Positions 53,841 to 64,000 of a stretch of 64,000 nucleotides of DNA are shown here, piece by piece. The stretch is from positions 59,742,955 to 59,806,954 of the forward strand of contig CM066032.1 of assembly GCA_033557465.1 (NCBI GenBank). The letters are read 5' to 3'. This DNA is from Ichthyophis bannanicus. Taxonomy: Eukaryota > Chordata > Amphibia > Gymnophiona > Ichthyophiidae. Positions within the stretch are counted from its first letter, which is position 1. Each line of letters opens with the position of its first letter. The translations under genes and the position numbers were made by a program. Under the pieces are notes generated by a model, which was not told the DNA's origin, made no database searches, and saw only the letters and a list, made by a program, of their open reading frames with translations.

Positions 53841-55710
53841 GCCCTTGTCCCTTGGCCTGCTGCCCCTGTTGGAGAGCCTGGGAGGCCTGTTGAGTGGGGT
53901 AGCTGCGGTAAGCCGTACCCTTCCTCAAGAAAAAGGGTTTTTTACCCGAGTCCTTCTTTTTGGAAGGGGCAGAAGTCTTTCTGGAAAGTCTAGTCTGGGT
54001 CAAGAACTCGGTCTCGATTTCCGCAGCCCTCTCACTCATGGGTTTGCCGAATAGGTTCTCACCTCGGCAGGGGACATCGACCAACTTGTCCTGCACCCAT
54101 AACTCCAGGTCTGAAGACATCAGCCAAGCCTGGCATCGGGCACCGATGCCGGGCAGCAGCGACTCGGGCCGAAGCCTCGAAGCCATCATAGGCTGCCCGA
54201 GGCATAAACTTCAAGCACTCTTGAATCCCCGTGGACAAGACTTTGAATCTCTGCAAAGGTTCCTCGGAGAGGCCAGCTGTGAACCCGGCAATCTCCTTTG
54301 CCAGGTCCCTTAAGTACATGCCCATGTACAGCTGGTAGGTTTGGACACGGCATGATAGCATCAAGCCCTTGTAGCACTTTCTGCCGAGGGCGTCCAGGTT
54401 CCGGGCTTCCCTTCCAAGCGGCACCAAGGAGTGCGTTTTCTGGCTCTTGAGCCTGTGCATGGCCGATTCCACAACCATGGAGTTGTGCGGCAGCTGTGCC
54501 TTCTGGAACCCAGGGCTCTTGCGAACTCGATAGATGGAATCGACCCGCCTGCTAAGCACCTGCATCGAGGCCGGGGTTTCCCACATGCGGAACAACAGCC
54601 GTTCCAACATCGGAGGAACCAGTACAGTAAGGGCTTCCTGCAGTGGAAAGTCACACTGGAGGGCATTGAGCTCTTCGGCTCGAGGCTCCTCAACGGCATC
54701 CACCGGGAAGGCCAAGGCCTTGGCCATGTCCCGGACGAACTCCGAGAACCAAGTATCCTCCGGGGGGGGGGGGATCTTCTCCGAGGTTCGGACCCTGGCG
54801 AGTCCGATGGGACACACCGGGTCCTCTCCCTCCGTCTCCCATGACGAGTCCTCCGAGGAGGAATCGACGGGCTCCGGCCGCTAGGGCTTCGACCTCGACC
54901 GCCCCAACACCGAGGGCACTGGCATTGATGACCGAGGTTGAAGGAGACCGCGGTCGAGGATCGACTCGAGCTCGAAGAGTCCCGAGGATCGATTTGAGCT
55001 CGAAGAGTCTCGAGGATCGGCTCGGCCTCCAGGATCGACTTGGACATCGATGTCCCAGTTGTCAGGACAGACTAACCGGTGAGACCGACCATCAGTGCCC
55101 GCTGCTGCTCCATGAAGGCAGCCATGCTGCGCTCCAAGACTGCCATTCTGTGACCGAGTCCAGAAGGCTCCACAGCCTCTGGCTCGGGCCCCAACGGTGT
55201 CGGGCCTAACGCTGGTTCTCCCAGAGGAGAGTCAATGAGGACAACTGTGTTTACCTTCCTTGGTGTCTCCGGCTCCGTGCGAGGTACCTTAGCAGGCCGT
55301 TCCGACTCCGAGGACTCGGGGCAGCGGTCAGGACTCTGAGACCTGGCCCGCGAGGAGCCAGGCCTATCAAAGGCATCCAACGCCACTGCCCTCGTTAGTT
55401 TTATCTTTCTCCGGTGTTCCTTGGAGGGAGACCCTTTTCAGAGGACCCACGATGGTGCTCAGAGTCTGACAACTCCCGAGACGTTGAGGCTTCTGATGAG
55501 GTCTGGACCCGAGTGGAGGTGGACTCTAAGAAAATCCTCTCACACTGCTGTTGCCGACTTCTAAGTGCCTTAGTAGACATCTTGCCGCACAGGCCACAGG
55601 CCTCCGGGTCGTGGTTGGCCCCAAGGCATCGGACACAAGCAGTCATGTGCGACAGTGAGGGACATTAACGTTTTACACTGATCACACTTTTTAAACCCGC
55701 TGGCAGCCAT
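53770..55710 (-). pseudogene. DIRS gag-like protein, broken
   Basis: Start ATG at 55710-55708 (MAASGFKKCDQCKTLM), homologous to 729 in the left copy. Frames 55646-55401 and 55386-55072 follow (Arg/Ser-rich, RPGSSRARSQSPDR). 54817-54059 carries the central DIRS gag region (LFRMWETPASMQVL, SMVVESAMHRLKSQK). The C-terminus (54189-53770) is Lys-rich before the RT. It is frameshifted at least four times. Confidence 0.75.
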
Positions 55711-56029
55711 GGGGGGAAAAAGGGCCCCTGCGAGGTCAAACGACTGGGCTGCCAGTGAAAAATAAAAAAGAGCATGAATGCTAGTCACTAAGGACAAAAA
55801 ATGAAAAATAGTGACTGGATTCGATACCGGTGTACCTAACCGGGGCGGGAAGGGGAACCGGGTCGAAGAAAGAATCTTCAGGGAAGTTTGACACACTTTT
55901 TCCGCAAGGGAATTTGGACCACGTCTGTTGGGCTCCACGGAAAAAGGGAGACTGAGCAAGATGGCACCCTTGGGCAGGAAGGGGACCACACATGTGCGAT
56001 GCAATCCTAAAGGCTTTCTTTGAAATCTG

Positions 56030-56112
56030 GGGAATTTCTCCACACAAGGGCTCCGTCGGCACCGACGTCACCCATATGTGAAGACTGACTTCCTGCTTGT
56101 TCCTGGAGAAAA
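56030..56112. repeat. DIRS right terminal repeat
   Basis: The complement resembles both 39781-39825 and, more loosely, 39485-39560, including the CACCCATATGTG and GACGTC blocks. The similar terminus at 1080-1137 belongs to the left-edge copy. Confidence 0.85.
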
Positions 56113-56830
56113 AGTGTTACCCCGGGAACTATATGTCAATCAAAACCAAACATATGAATGGTTAACGAAAGATGAACTGAAACCAAAGGATGAGAGACTG
56201 ATAGTTGCAGACCAGGACAATGGATTATAGATGAGATGGTTCACACCAAGCATAGGAAAAACTGGTAAAAGAGACAGATGTAGATTCGGTAAGAAAGAGC
56301 TGGGCTAATTGGTTTGTATAGTTCTCTTTCCCTTTTCACTAATGTACAGTCTGTTTTGCTATTTTGAATTGCATCTGTATTATGTTTTAATTTGTATATT
56401 TATATTGTAAGCTGCTTAGAATGTTGCACGCGGTGGTGGTATATAAATGTTTTTAAATACATAAATTTAAAAAGTATTTTTGTACCATACACTCCAGTTT
56501 TTTCTTGTACCATTATTTTGAATGGAATACTTTTATAAATGCAATTGCAAAAAAGAACGAGCTGGAAACGATCACTCATCTTGTAGGTGACTGCAAAGTT
56601 CTGATGAGAGAAAATTTCTATACAGGAAGGCACAATAAAGTGGCATGTGTCGTTCATGAAGATCACTCGATCATCAATGAAGCAAGGAGCAGAGCCTCCC
56701 ATCCCCCTGCTCCGCAATGCAAGGCCAATTGGGGTTCTTTGTGGGACAAGCAGCAGCAGTTAAAATTGAAAGCACCATCGGGCATGCCCGCACCTTGCGG
56801 ACCTATGCCTGAGGACCCTTAGGCGAGGAC
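56113..56830 (+). mobile_element. R4/Dong-like LINE, right part, with a short insertion
   Basis: Continues the protein left at 39460: NQTYEWLTKDELKPKDERLIVADQDNG (56140-56225), RCRFG near 56285, then, after an insertion at about 56310-56500, NELETITHLVGDCKVL and FYTGRHNKVACVVHED (56555-56655). The Cys-x-x-Cys/His-x4-Cys knuckle is what precedes the restriction-like endonuclease in this group. The split by the DIRS is therefore within one old LINE. Confidence 0.6.
56310..56500 (+). mobile_element. Short L2/SINE-type 3' end inserted in the old LINE
   Basis: Contains TTGTAAGCTGCTTAGAATG and GGTGGTATATAAATG, the general form of L2-type tails, and an A/T-rich end. It divides the Cys/His knuckle of the surrounding LINE. 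Confidence 0.5.
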
Positions 56831-57239
56831 CCCATCTAACCTAAAGGATCAGTAAAGGAGGACAAAGAAATAACCTATCCAGTTTTTGTGAGTAGCCAGA
56901 AATCAATGTTTCTTTAAAATTGTTTTCTGTGTTCAACACTGTAGGTCACAGCTATTTCCTAGGCACTGAATATCTCGCCTTGTATAGTACACATTAGTAC
57001 CTATTTTAACTCATATATCATCTATGCTACCTCTGCTTTCTCTGATGTGCATAGTGCCAGAATTCTGTAGTCTGCTAGATAACTAATTATCAATCAGCTG
57101 CTCTCACCTCTATTATCCAGCCATACTTATGTGATAAGTAGTGGTTATCTTTACAGCTCAATACACTACTGACATACATTTAATACCAACTGAGATAGGA
57201 TCTACTGATCCAATATGGGAACAATAGGGTACCTACGAC
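56831..57239. other. Non-coding interval
   Basis: No gene or repeat recognised. Confidence 0.5.
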
Positions 57240-57480
57240 ACTTAGGGGGTATGTTTACTAAACTGCGGTAACGTTACATACCGCGCATTATGTAACATTT
57301 CAGAGCATTAGGTAACAATGCGCGGTACGTAACGTTAATGCGCAGTAACATTACAATCCGCGCGGAAGCGTTCCATAGCGCGGTACACACCACAGAGGGA
57401 GGAGAGAGGGCGGAGAGCAGGGGTCAATGGGCGGGGAGTGGGCGGGGAGAGGCTCCCTGCACACCAACGCGCTGAACTGA
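57240..57480. repeat. CpG-rich palindromic segment with GC boxes
   Basis: Alternating short complements such as GTAACGTTAC, ATACCGCGCATTATGTAAC and GTAACAATGCGCGGTACG, followed by four GGGCGG boxes at 57409-57457. It could be the terminal part of a DNA transposon or a local CpG-island-like piece. I see no transposase. Confidence 0.4.
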
Positions 57481-58150
57481 AGGGCTGAATCTTACTGCAA
57501 ATGAAAACCTGCCGTTAGATGCACATTTGCAGGAGAGAGAAACCATTTCAGTGTCAGCAATGTACAGCATAGGCAGGGAGCACAAGAAACATGATAGTAG
57601 TCCTCCATTTGCAGCAACACCATAGTGCCCAAGTATGAAAGGCCACTATGGCAATGGTGTAAATGGGGCATAGGGGGCAGCAGGCAGCACATGTAGTGGG
57701 GGCAACTGGGGCATAGGGCAGGCCTGGGGCCTGCCCGGGTGGCACATAGAAACCCAGAAACTGGAAGTCAGACAGACAGCATCTGACAAAGGCCAAACAC
57801 AATATACAAATACATCATCCACACTAGCCAATAGCTGCTAGGGCAGAGACAATACATCCCCGCATCCATCCCACCACCATGCTGAAGGGACATAATGCTG
57901 TTAGGCGGTGATGGGGGGGGGGTCCATGTATGCCTTCCCACCCCAGATGCCGCACCCTAGGCACCTGCCCAACTGAACAGTGGATGGCCTGGGACGGCGC
58001 ACAACAAGCACCAACAGCATATGGTTATGTCAGCATAGCATGGGGGGGTGTCCGTGCTGGAGGGGGCAGTGGCACCTGTCTGCAGTGGACCCAGGAAAGG
58101 AGACCAACAAGCGGGCACAAAAGAGACTGGCGAATGTTCGATTCAGATAA
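57481..58150. other. Non-coding interval
   Basis: Open frames are short and have no recognisable domain. Nothing more can be supported. Confidence 0.4.
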
Positions 58151-58208
58151 AGCACAGTTACTTACCTGTAACAGGTGATCTCTGGGAACAGCAGGAATAA
58201 GTCTTCAC
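58151..58208. repeat. DIRS left terminal repeat, arm of 58-bp inverted repeat
   Basis: Begins AGCACAGTTACTTACC. Exact complement of 58570-58627. Confidence 0.9.
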
Positions 58209-58267
58209 ATATGGGTACGTCGATACCGACGTAGTCTGCACGGGAACGCTCCCCACTTAACCCTCCA

Positions 58268-58396
58268 TAGCCCATTTTCCCTGTAAAATAGTTATCTACA
58301 AGTTATAATGCCCTGTTCAATGTAATTTCAGTCTGTTCAATGTAAACCGCACTGATGCAGAATAGCGCGGTATATAAGAGAATGTAAATAAATAAA
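58268..58396 (+). mobile_element. Short L2-tailed repeat inside the DIRS terminus
   Basis: Shares AAACCGCACTGAT, GCGGTATATAAGA and an (AAAT)n end with 16098-16271. Confidence 0.6.
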
Positions 58397-58569
58397 TTCC
58401 CAGCGTCCAATCAAAGAGCTTTTGGAAGCATCCCACCACACCTGCGTGCTGCCTTCCCGCTTTTCCCAACTGCCTCTCCTCAGTTAAGTTTTAAAGCTGA
58501 GACAAAGAGAGAGAGAGAGAGGAAAGGAAAGATAGATAGAGATACAACTCCTGGGGAGGTGGGTGGGTT

Positions 58570-58627
58570 GTGAAGACTTATTCCTGCTGTTCCCAGAGAT
58601 CACCTGTTACAGGTAAGTAACTGTGCT
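58570..58627. repeat. DIRS internal complementary arm
   Basis: Complement of 58151-58208; the next 40 bases copy the right-terminus type sequence. Confidence 0.9.
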
Positions 58628-58679
58628 ATCTCCAGGAACAAGCAGGAATGAGTCTTCACTTATGGGGACTCCCAAGCTA

Positions 58680-61400
58680 AGATGCCTGGAGTCCTAGCAT
58701 GTTGGAGATTAAAACATGGTACACCTCATATGGCCAGGCATCCTGAGGATGGAGGGTAGGAGTTGAAATAGAGAGGAGCTGTAGAAAACAGCTAACCTAA
58801 GATAGGACTACAGGCAAGGAGTCCTTGTATGTATGATAATTATCATGAAAGATATTGAAATGAACAATTGCAATATGGACCTCACTTACTGGATTGCAGG
58901 AAGTAGAGAGGCTCATGGAATCTACTGAGAATCCAGTAGAGGAATCTTCAAGGTGACCTCACTGAAGTGAAGGTGAAGGTCAAAATCTGGAAGTGAAAGG
59001 TGACCCCAGGATTCAACTGGGGTAGTAGAAAAATGGTAGGGCTTCAGTGGAAAGCTTTATGGAAAAGCTGAAAACTCTTTTGGCTACAGAGTTATTCACA
59101 CTTAGGAGCAAAAGAGGAAGACTAACCGACTTGGACAAAAAGACCTAGTCCTTGAGGGAAGAAGGGTTATGGAAAAAACCCCATATTCCCAAGAAAGGAC
59201 AGGTGTCTGAGGAGTTGGAACCTCAGATCTACTGAAGATCCGCCATGTCTTTCCTAATTGATGAGGGGTAGGAAAGATATTGGAACATGGAGCTTCAGGG
59301 GTACCTAATCCTTAGGGTTAGGGTAGGAGCTGTCAGTACCACAGGAGTGGTTGTGTGTGTAGGATCCCAACCATGCTGTGGTACAGCATGGACATGGGTA
59401 AAGCCCACTGTCTGGAACATATAGGAAGATAAAAACCTATATGAGCATAGACAGTTAGAAAGATAAGTATGTAATACATATCTACCTATAATAAAATATC
59501 TCGACAGAGACACATATACATATATATATATAAATGTATATATATATAGATATATATGTATATACATATAGATATATAGACATACAGAAATTTATATATC
59601 TATAGTAAGATCTAGAAGGGCATATCAGATGCACACACACAGCTGACAGACATATATATCTATAGGGATGTATATAGATATATACATATATATGAATATA
59701 TAGGACTAAAGATCAATGTCTGCAGTTAAGCAGAAAGAGATATGCCTATAAGTACATTCACATGGGAGATGTGAAGAGGAAAGATTCATCTAATAACAAG
59801 AAGGTATATAGAGAATGTATGCCCCCTGGTTATGATGGTGCAGGAATGCTATCCAGTGAAATAACCAGGATGGGTATGTGAAAAAACAGAGGATAATATC
59901 TGTCAGTAAGCAGCAAGTCCTGAGTCTTGTAGAACTCTAGCATAGTAAATGGACAGAGAACGCATAAGAATGAGATACCAGGTTGACCCACTTGAGGGAC
60001 AAAAGGGGTGTCATGCGTTCTTCAGTTAAATATGTGCTGTCCATGAAGGATTAGGATACCATGGGGACAAGCTGCAAGGAAAAAAGAGCATATTCCCTGT
60101 AGGAATTGAACAACTCTTTAGGCTTTCACGTAGAGAAGGCTTATGTCCTTTGTTTTTTAAAAAGGAGGTAGTAGGGTATGAAGAACCCATACAGTCATGG
60201 GGGCATGACTGAGGAAGTCTTTTTCAACCATGTAGGATAGTCTTTAGAGAAAAAACCCCATGCTCTCTAGCAAGGGCCCATAGTGGAAAGCTTCTCTGTA
60301 AAATTGCAGAGAGCATTATGCAGGAGAATTGGGAGATAGAACTGGCTGTTGGAAAAACCAGCAGCCACATCAACTATGCTGCCAATCTGAAGGAATTGGA
60401 GATAGCAAGAATAGAAGATAGTGTGATAAGCCTGTAGTGATCAGGGTTGCCCAAGAAAGATGCAAGCACTGTCTTGGAATCACTACTAAGGCCAGATAGA
60501 AAGTAGTGGAGGACAACTCTGGATACTTGTGGAGAAGCACCAGTGGTCCAATCACTAGAACTCCTGCATGGGCAGCTGCTGATAAGACAGCAGAGAGAAT
60601 CTTTCTGTGTAGAACAGAAAGAACAGACAGAACAAGAGTAGAAAAACCCTGTCCCTGTCTGATGAGCTGCCCAAGCAAAAAAGAAGAGAGTTTACTCAAG
60701 AGAAACAACTCCACACTGGAATGGAAAGAAAGACTAGAAAGGCTGAAGAAGAAGCCCTCCAGTGTAATGGTACCACTCTTACGAGAGAAACAAGAGCTGA
60801 AAGGAAACTTACCATGTGGTAAGTCTGTAGAAGGAAAAAATTCATGTTGGTACAGAAAACTATCATCTGATAGTTGTTAAACCTCTCTTTTTAGCAGGGA
60901 GAAGAAGAGAACCTGTGACCTATAGACATGAATATCCTGACAGCTCAGATATATTTTGAGGAGAAACCGGATGTCTTGAGAAAAGAGATCCAGGTGTAGA
61001 GATTTGAATGAAAACACAGTGAAAAAAAAAAACTTCTGCTGAGGAGAAGTCAACTGTAGGTTCTGAACCCCAAGAGGCAGAAAAATGATTAATCAGAAAC
61101 CCTATGGTTGTTGGGTTCATTTATCCTGGTAAGAGTTTGGATTCTTCAGACCAGAGCGATTTCTTCCCTGCTTGGGAACATCTGAATGATGGGCAGGAGA
61201 GGAATAAAACCTTCTCCCCCTAGGGGAAGAAGGTCTAGTAGGGCATTTCCTACCTACTGGGGAAGGAGAAGGCTTAGAACAACCTTCAGAAACAGGGAAG
61301 TCAGTGGACCACTGAGCAACCTGATGTAAAGACTCCTTATTGAAGAGATTTTCTCCAGTGCAGGGAGTATTACCCAGTCTTTGTAGTGCCCATTTGTCTA
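58680..61400. other. Non-coding interior of the non-autonomous DIRS
   Basis: A-rich, stops in all frames. The TATATA-rich stretch 59508-59715 is a simple-sequence expansion. No RT (YLDD) or recombinase signature seen. Confidence 0.55.
59508..59715. repeat. TA-rich microsatellite
   Basis: Mixed (TA)n, (TATG)n and (TAGA)n runs. Confidence 0.85.
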
Positions 61401-61428
61401 AGTCTGAAGCTTGGAGCCAGGCTCTACG

Positions 61429-62607
61429 TCATGCCCCTATGGCTATAGCAGAAGTTCTGCTAACAGACTCAAATGAGTCTAGGGAAGCACGAGTAAGAAA
61501 CCAAGAGATATTTTGAATATTACTAAGTAGTAAGGAATAGTCTGCAGTCTTGGGCTCTGAAAGAAAAGGAGTCAAAAGATATAATTCCTTTGTGTCCTCC
61601 TGAAGAGATAGACTCATATAAAAAATATATGAGAGAATTCTTGCTGACAGCATAGATATCTGGAAGGTTTGATGTCCAAAGGCATCTAGTGTCCTAGACT
61701 CACAACCTGGTGGGTAAGAAGAGTGCTTTTTCTTACTTTTCACCCTCCTCAGTGCTGATTCCACCACAATGGAATGATGAGGAAGTTGAGTCTTTAGAAA
61801 CCCTGGAGAGGGGGGCACCTGATACAGAAGATCAGTTGCTCTAGAAGGTGGGGGTACCCTTAAAGGTGCTTCCCACATTCTTAGAAGAAGATCCTGCAAG
61901 GAATGATGCAAAGGAAGCATCATGTTTTCCTTTGTTTCAGTAGAAACAGAGCCTTGTGTAGGATCATGGCCAGGGATAGGAATGACAAGTGATCTTGCCA
62001 TATCTAGAAGGAAATTCTGAAAAGAAGGATCTCCAAAGAGAACCTTCCCTGGACAGGCTAGATCTGAAGAACTAGCCTGGGCACCGGAGGATCTACCTGA
62101 ATATATAGGAATATAAGACCCTGCACGGTGCAAAAAAGGATCCTTAAGGGATGGATGCTGGTACTGGAGGTCAGGACCTGTGACAGACAGTACTACATCG
62201 TCCATACCAGGTATCGACTCCAGACTTGGTATAGAAAGGAGCGATCCTGGTGAAAGAAACATGGAAGGAGCTGGCCCCGATACTACTGCGGATACCGGTA
62301 CCGAAACCGATACCGGTAGCGCTGTCGGAATCGAAGGCGACACCGACACCGGAGCAGCCATCGGAGGCAGCTTAGTCGGTACCGAGGTAACCGAATGCCT
62401 TCGGTAATCACCCTCGGTACCAAACGTCCGGTACCGATAGATGTCGGTACCGAGACGTGTCGGTACCCAGTCTTCCAGACTACAGATCGATTCCAGACTC
62501 GGCATCGAAGGAAACGAGTCTATCGATGCATGTCTGGAGGGTACCGACGTCGGTGGTAGTATCGGCGTCGATGCCGATACTGGAAAGTCAATCTGGAACG
62601 TATCCAC
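61429..62607 (-). CDS. DIRS gag-like protein of the non-autonomous element
   Basis: 392 codons without interruption. The first half is Pro/Ser/Val-rich with a repeated motif of the Ser-Val-Pro type (encoded by CGGTACCGAT-like DNA). The second half has LFGDPSFQNFLLDMARSLVI, LHHSLQDLLLRMWEAPLRV, FLKTQLPHHSIVVESALRRVKSKKK and LDAFGHQTFQISMLSARILSY, which line up with the gag of the copy at 54817-54059 (LFRMWETP, AQLPHNSMVVESAMHRLKSQK, LDALGRKCYKGLMLS). It would be the particle-forming protein. The upstream zinc-type N-terminus seen in other copies is doubtful here (KCRESC near 62680, another frame). Keeping an open gag while losing pol is unusual. Confidence 0.65.
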   Translation of the reverse strand: MDTFQIDFPVSASTPILPPTSVPSRHASIDSFPSMPSLESICSLEDWVPTRLGTDIYRYRTFGTEGDYRRHSVTSVPTKLPPMAAPVSVSPSIPTALPVSVSVPVSAVVSGPAPSMFLSPGSLLSIPSLESIPGMDDVVLSVTGPDLQYQHPSLKDPFLHRAGSYIPIYSGRSSGAQASSSDLACPGKVLFGDPSFQNFLLDMARSLVIPIPGHDPTQGSVSTETKENMMLPLHHSLQDLLLRMWEAPLRVPPPSRATDLLYQVPPSPGFLKTQLPHHSIVVESALRRVKSKKKHSSYPPGCESRTLDAFGHQTFQISMLSARILSYIFYMSLSLQEDTKELYLLTPFLSEPKTADYSLLLSNIQNISWFLTRASLDSFESVSRTSAIAIGA

Positions 62608-62789
62608 CGGTACCGTAGGTACTGTGATGAAGTAGCCCCATTCTCTACCTTAACAGCACAAGATTCACGGCATTTTAGACCTGAAGCTGACAGGGAAACA
62701 GACCATGTGAGCAGCTGTTGTCAGGGACAACAGAAACAAATGCAGCCACGAGGTCTGAAAAAACACTCAGCTGAGAGAAACTCCCTAGT

Positions 62790-63925
62790 TCTGATAGCCT
62801 GCACCTGAGAAGGGGAAGAGCTTACTGCCCTTATAAGGACAGTGCAGGGAACACAGGGTTAGAACAGGAACGAGGACAGCATGAATGAGGAGAACTGTTG
62901 GAACTGGCAGAACTGTTAGAACTGGCAGAACAGCGTGAGCAGCGTAAGCAGAGAGAACAGGCTGTCTTACCTGAAGCAGCTGGCCAAGAGGAAGCAGGAG
63001 GAGTTTCTTACTTTGACCTAGGAAGTGAGTCAGAGACAGGAAGGATTCACCCAAGTAACTACCCAGAGTCCTACAGGAGGAAGCAGCTAGCAGGAGCAGA
63101 GAACAGGTGTGACTGGTCTGCTGATTGCAAACACTTTGGAACACGGAGGCTACGTTCCAGCCGGAGTGAGTGGAAACCAAAGACAAAACTGTATGTATCA
63201 GGAAGCTGTGACCTGAGGAATGATTATAGTGGGAAGTTAAAAGTGGTGAATGATAGAAATTCCTACAGTGTGAATGCAGAGCAGCCTCATGCAGGAAGTC
63301 TAAGGTGGGGGCAGGGCTGTAACTCCCCACCGAGAGATTTAAGCAGAGAGCTGAGCAAGGAGCCAGTGAAACCTCCAGAGAGGGTAAAAGGATATTATCT
63401 ATCCCAAGCTGAGGATAGAAATAAAGAGAGACACTGTGACGGCACGGCACAGGGGAATTTCCAAGCCTACTTTAATAAGGAGGGTTTTGAATGCGTGCAA
63501 GAACCCATGATAATTGACACACTCAGTGAGTGTTCGTCCATCTGTGACCCAATGGACTGTACACTGATTTCGTCGCATAAAATAAGGTCTTTATGCTAGT
63601 CAGAGCTGGGCATAGTGTTAAGGGAAAACACTACAACTGATAAATGCTGGTTTCCACACAGTGAGACTGTGTACTGCAGTTGAATGCATAACGTTGTTAC
63701 TTACTTTGAAGCAAGAAGAAATTGTTCTAATATTCTTTATGTTTTGCCAGAGAATATGGCTTATTTCTTTTGAGTACTTGTGTTTTGTTTGTTATTTGAA
63801 TAATCCGACCCCGGGAGGGGAATAAATCCTAATTTGCCTTTACCACTCGAGGCGTGCAACTATATTCATTGCCATCAGGCGCAGCCCTGCTAGCCAGGAG
63901 GCAGTCTGCCCACCTGGTGGTGACA
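62790..63925 (+). mobile_element. Unclassified Arg-rich repeat family, copy 4
   Basis: ORF 62898-63599, then a tail with GGAATAAATCC at about 63820, CCACTCGAGGCGTG (compare CCACTTGGTTTCA in copy 2), and an end ...CACCTGGTGGTGACA at about 63925. The terminus again ends in -ACA. Confidence 0.5.
62898..63599 (+). CDS. Arg/Ser-rich protein of the repeat family, copy 4
   Basis: 233 codons to a TAG at 63597. The N-terminus is a Glu/Gln/Arg heptad-like segment (LLELAEQREQRKQREQ). A Cys pair (RCDWSADCKHFG) and a basic middle follow. The tail MIIDTLSECSS...PMDCTL aligns with MIVDEGGD...YMDCSI of copy 2. The family tail is thus Met-x-x-(Asp/Glu) followed 15-25 residues later by Met-Asp-Cys-(Ser/Thr). 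The start codon is uncertain. Function unknown. Confidence 0.45.
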   Translation: MELAELLELAEQREQRKQREQAVLPEAAGQEEAGGVSYFDLGSESETGRIHPSNYPESYRRKQLAGAENRCDWSADCKHFGTRRLRSSRSEWKPKTKLYVSGSCDLRNDYSGKLKVVNDRNSYSVNAEQPHAGSLRWGQGCNSPPRDLSRELSKEPVKPPERVKGYYLSQAEDRNKERHCDGTAQGNFQAYFNKEGFECVQEPMIIDTLSECSSICDPMDCTLISSHKIRSLC

Positions 63926-64000
63926 TAACCTGGCGTAGTCTATCGGATTTTTTTCAAGAAGAAAAAAACAGCACAGTACCGAAGATACATAAAGGATTAC
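63926..64000. other. Right window edge, non-coding
   Basis: A/T-rich; too short to classify. Confidence 0.4.

Larger units (their letters stand above)
39461..56112 (-). mobile_element. DIRS-type retrotransposon, interrupted by an endogenous retrovirus
   Basis: Minus-strand element with gag at 55710-53770, RT at 53840-52503, the rest of RNase H and the recombinase at 41627-39837. Without the inserted retrovirus it is about 5.8 kb, a normal DIRS size. The left end has a perfect 58-bp inverted pair (39461-39518 with 39723-39780). The sequence after the second arm (39781-39825) repeats the element's right end (complement of 56070-56112). This is the internal complementary region diagnostic of DIRS elements. 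No target duplication is expected and none is seen. Confidence 0.9.
58151..62760 (-). mobile_element. Non-autonomous DIRS element (termini plus gag only)
   Basis: The left end has a perfect 58-bp inverted pair (58151-58208 with 58570-58627). It is followed by TATCTCCAGGAACAAGCAGG, the same terminal plus internal complementary layout as 39461-39825 but a different sequence. The gag ORF is at 62607-61429. Between 58680 and 61400 I find no RT, RNase H or recombinase block in any frame, although the autonomous copies keep easily seen motifs at the matching distance. A short L2-tailed repeat (58268-58396) sits inside the left terminal region. The right end is not recognised. Confidence 0.7.

Noticed and set aside
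57492..57831. Overlapping minus-strand frames with Cys-rich hydrophobic sequence
   Set aside because: No domain, no homology within the window and three competing frames; probably chance.
62270..62470. GGTACC-rich tandem-like DNA as a separate repeat
   Set aside because: It is explained by the low-complexity part of the DIRS gag ORF on the minus strand.

Overview
The window looks like a gene-poor, transposon-packed stretch of a vertebrate nuclear genome. I found no host exon, tRNA, rRNA or CRISPR array that I can defend. The repeat mix is DIRS-type tyrosine-recombinase retrotransposons, L2-, CR1-, L1/Tx1-, RTE- and R4/Dong-like LINEs, a Penelope-like element, a gamma-type endogenous retrovirus, a hAT-like MITE and tRNA-derived SINEs. 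Together these suggest an amphibian, perhaps a caecilian. That is an inference from repeat content only, because no gene fixes the species.

Layout. 1-1137: 5' (gag) end of a minus-strand DIRS element cut by the window edge. 1138-11160: non-coding DNA with an in-frame 33-bp minisatellite, a hairpin with a possible hammerhead core, a hAT-like MITE, a CR1-like scrap and three copies of an unclassified repeat family that encodes a basic Arg/Ser-rich protein. 11170-18760: three L2-like LINEs, two of them carrying short SINE-like insertions. 19373-25956: a near full-length L1/Tx1-like element with both ORFs, a poly-A tail and target-site duplications; ORF2 is broken. 26160-28755: a fourth L2 copy. 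28770-31740: CR1, RTE, tRNA-SINE and Penelope (GIY-YIG) fragments. 32345-37410: a degraded minus-strand DIRS element.

The centrepiece is 37740-56830, a stack of insertions whose order can be read. An old R4/Dong-like LINE is split by a DIRS element (39461-56112). That DIRS is split in its RNase H domain by an endogenous retrovirus (41633-52497; 405-bp LTRs, 5-bp duplication CATGG). The retrovirus is in turn split in its integrase by an internally deleted L1 (46583-49272, 17-bp duplication) and by a CR1 fragment (about 49401-50053). The right side, 58151-62760, is a DIRS element that keeps intact terminal and internal inverted repeats and a gag ORF but shows no recognisable RT, RNase H or recombinase. 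It is followed by a fourth copy of the Arg-rich repeat family.

Almost every coding region is broken by stops or frameshifts. Open frames without internal stops are L1 ORF1 (257 codons), the 300-codon Arg/Ser-rich ORF at 9184-10086, the 450-codon L2 RT fragment, and the 392-codon gag of the non-autonomous DIRS.
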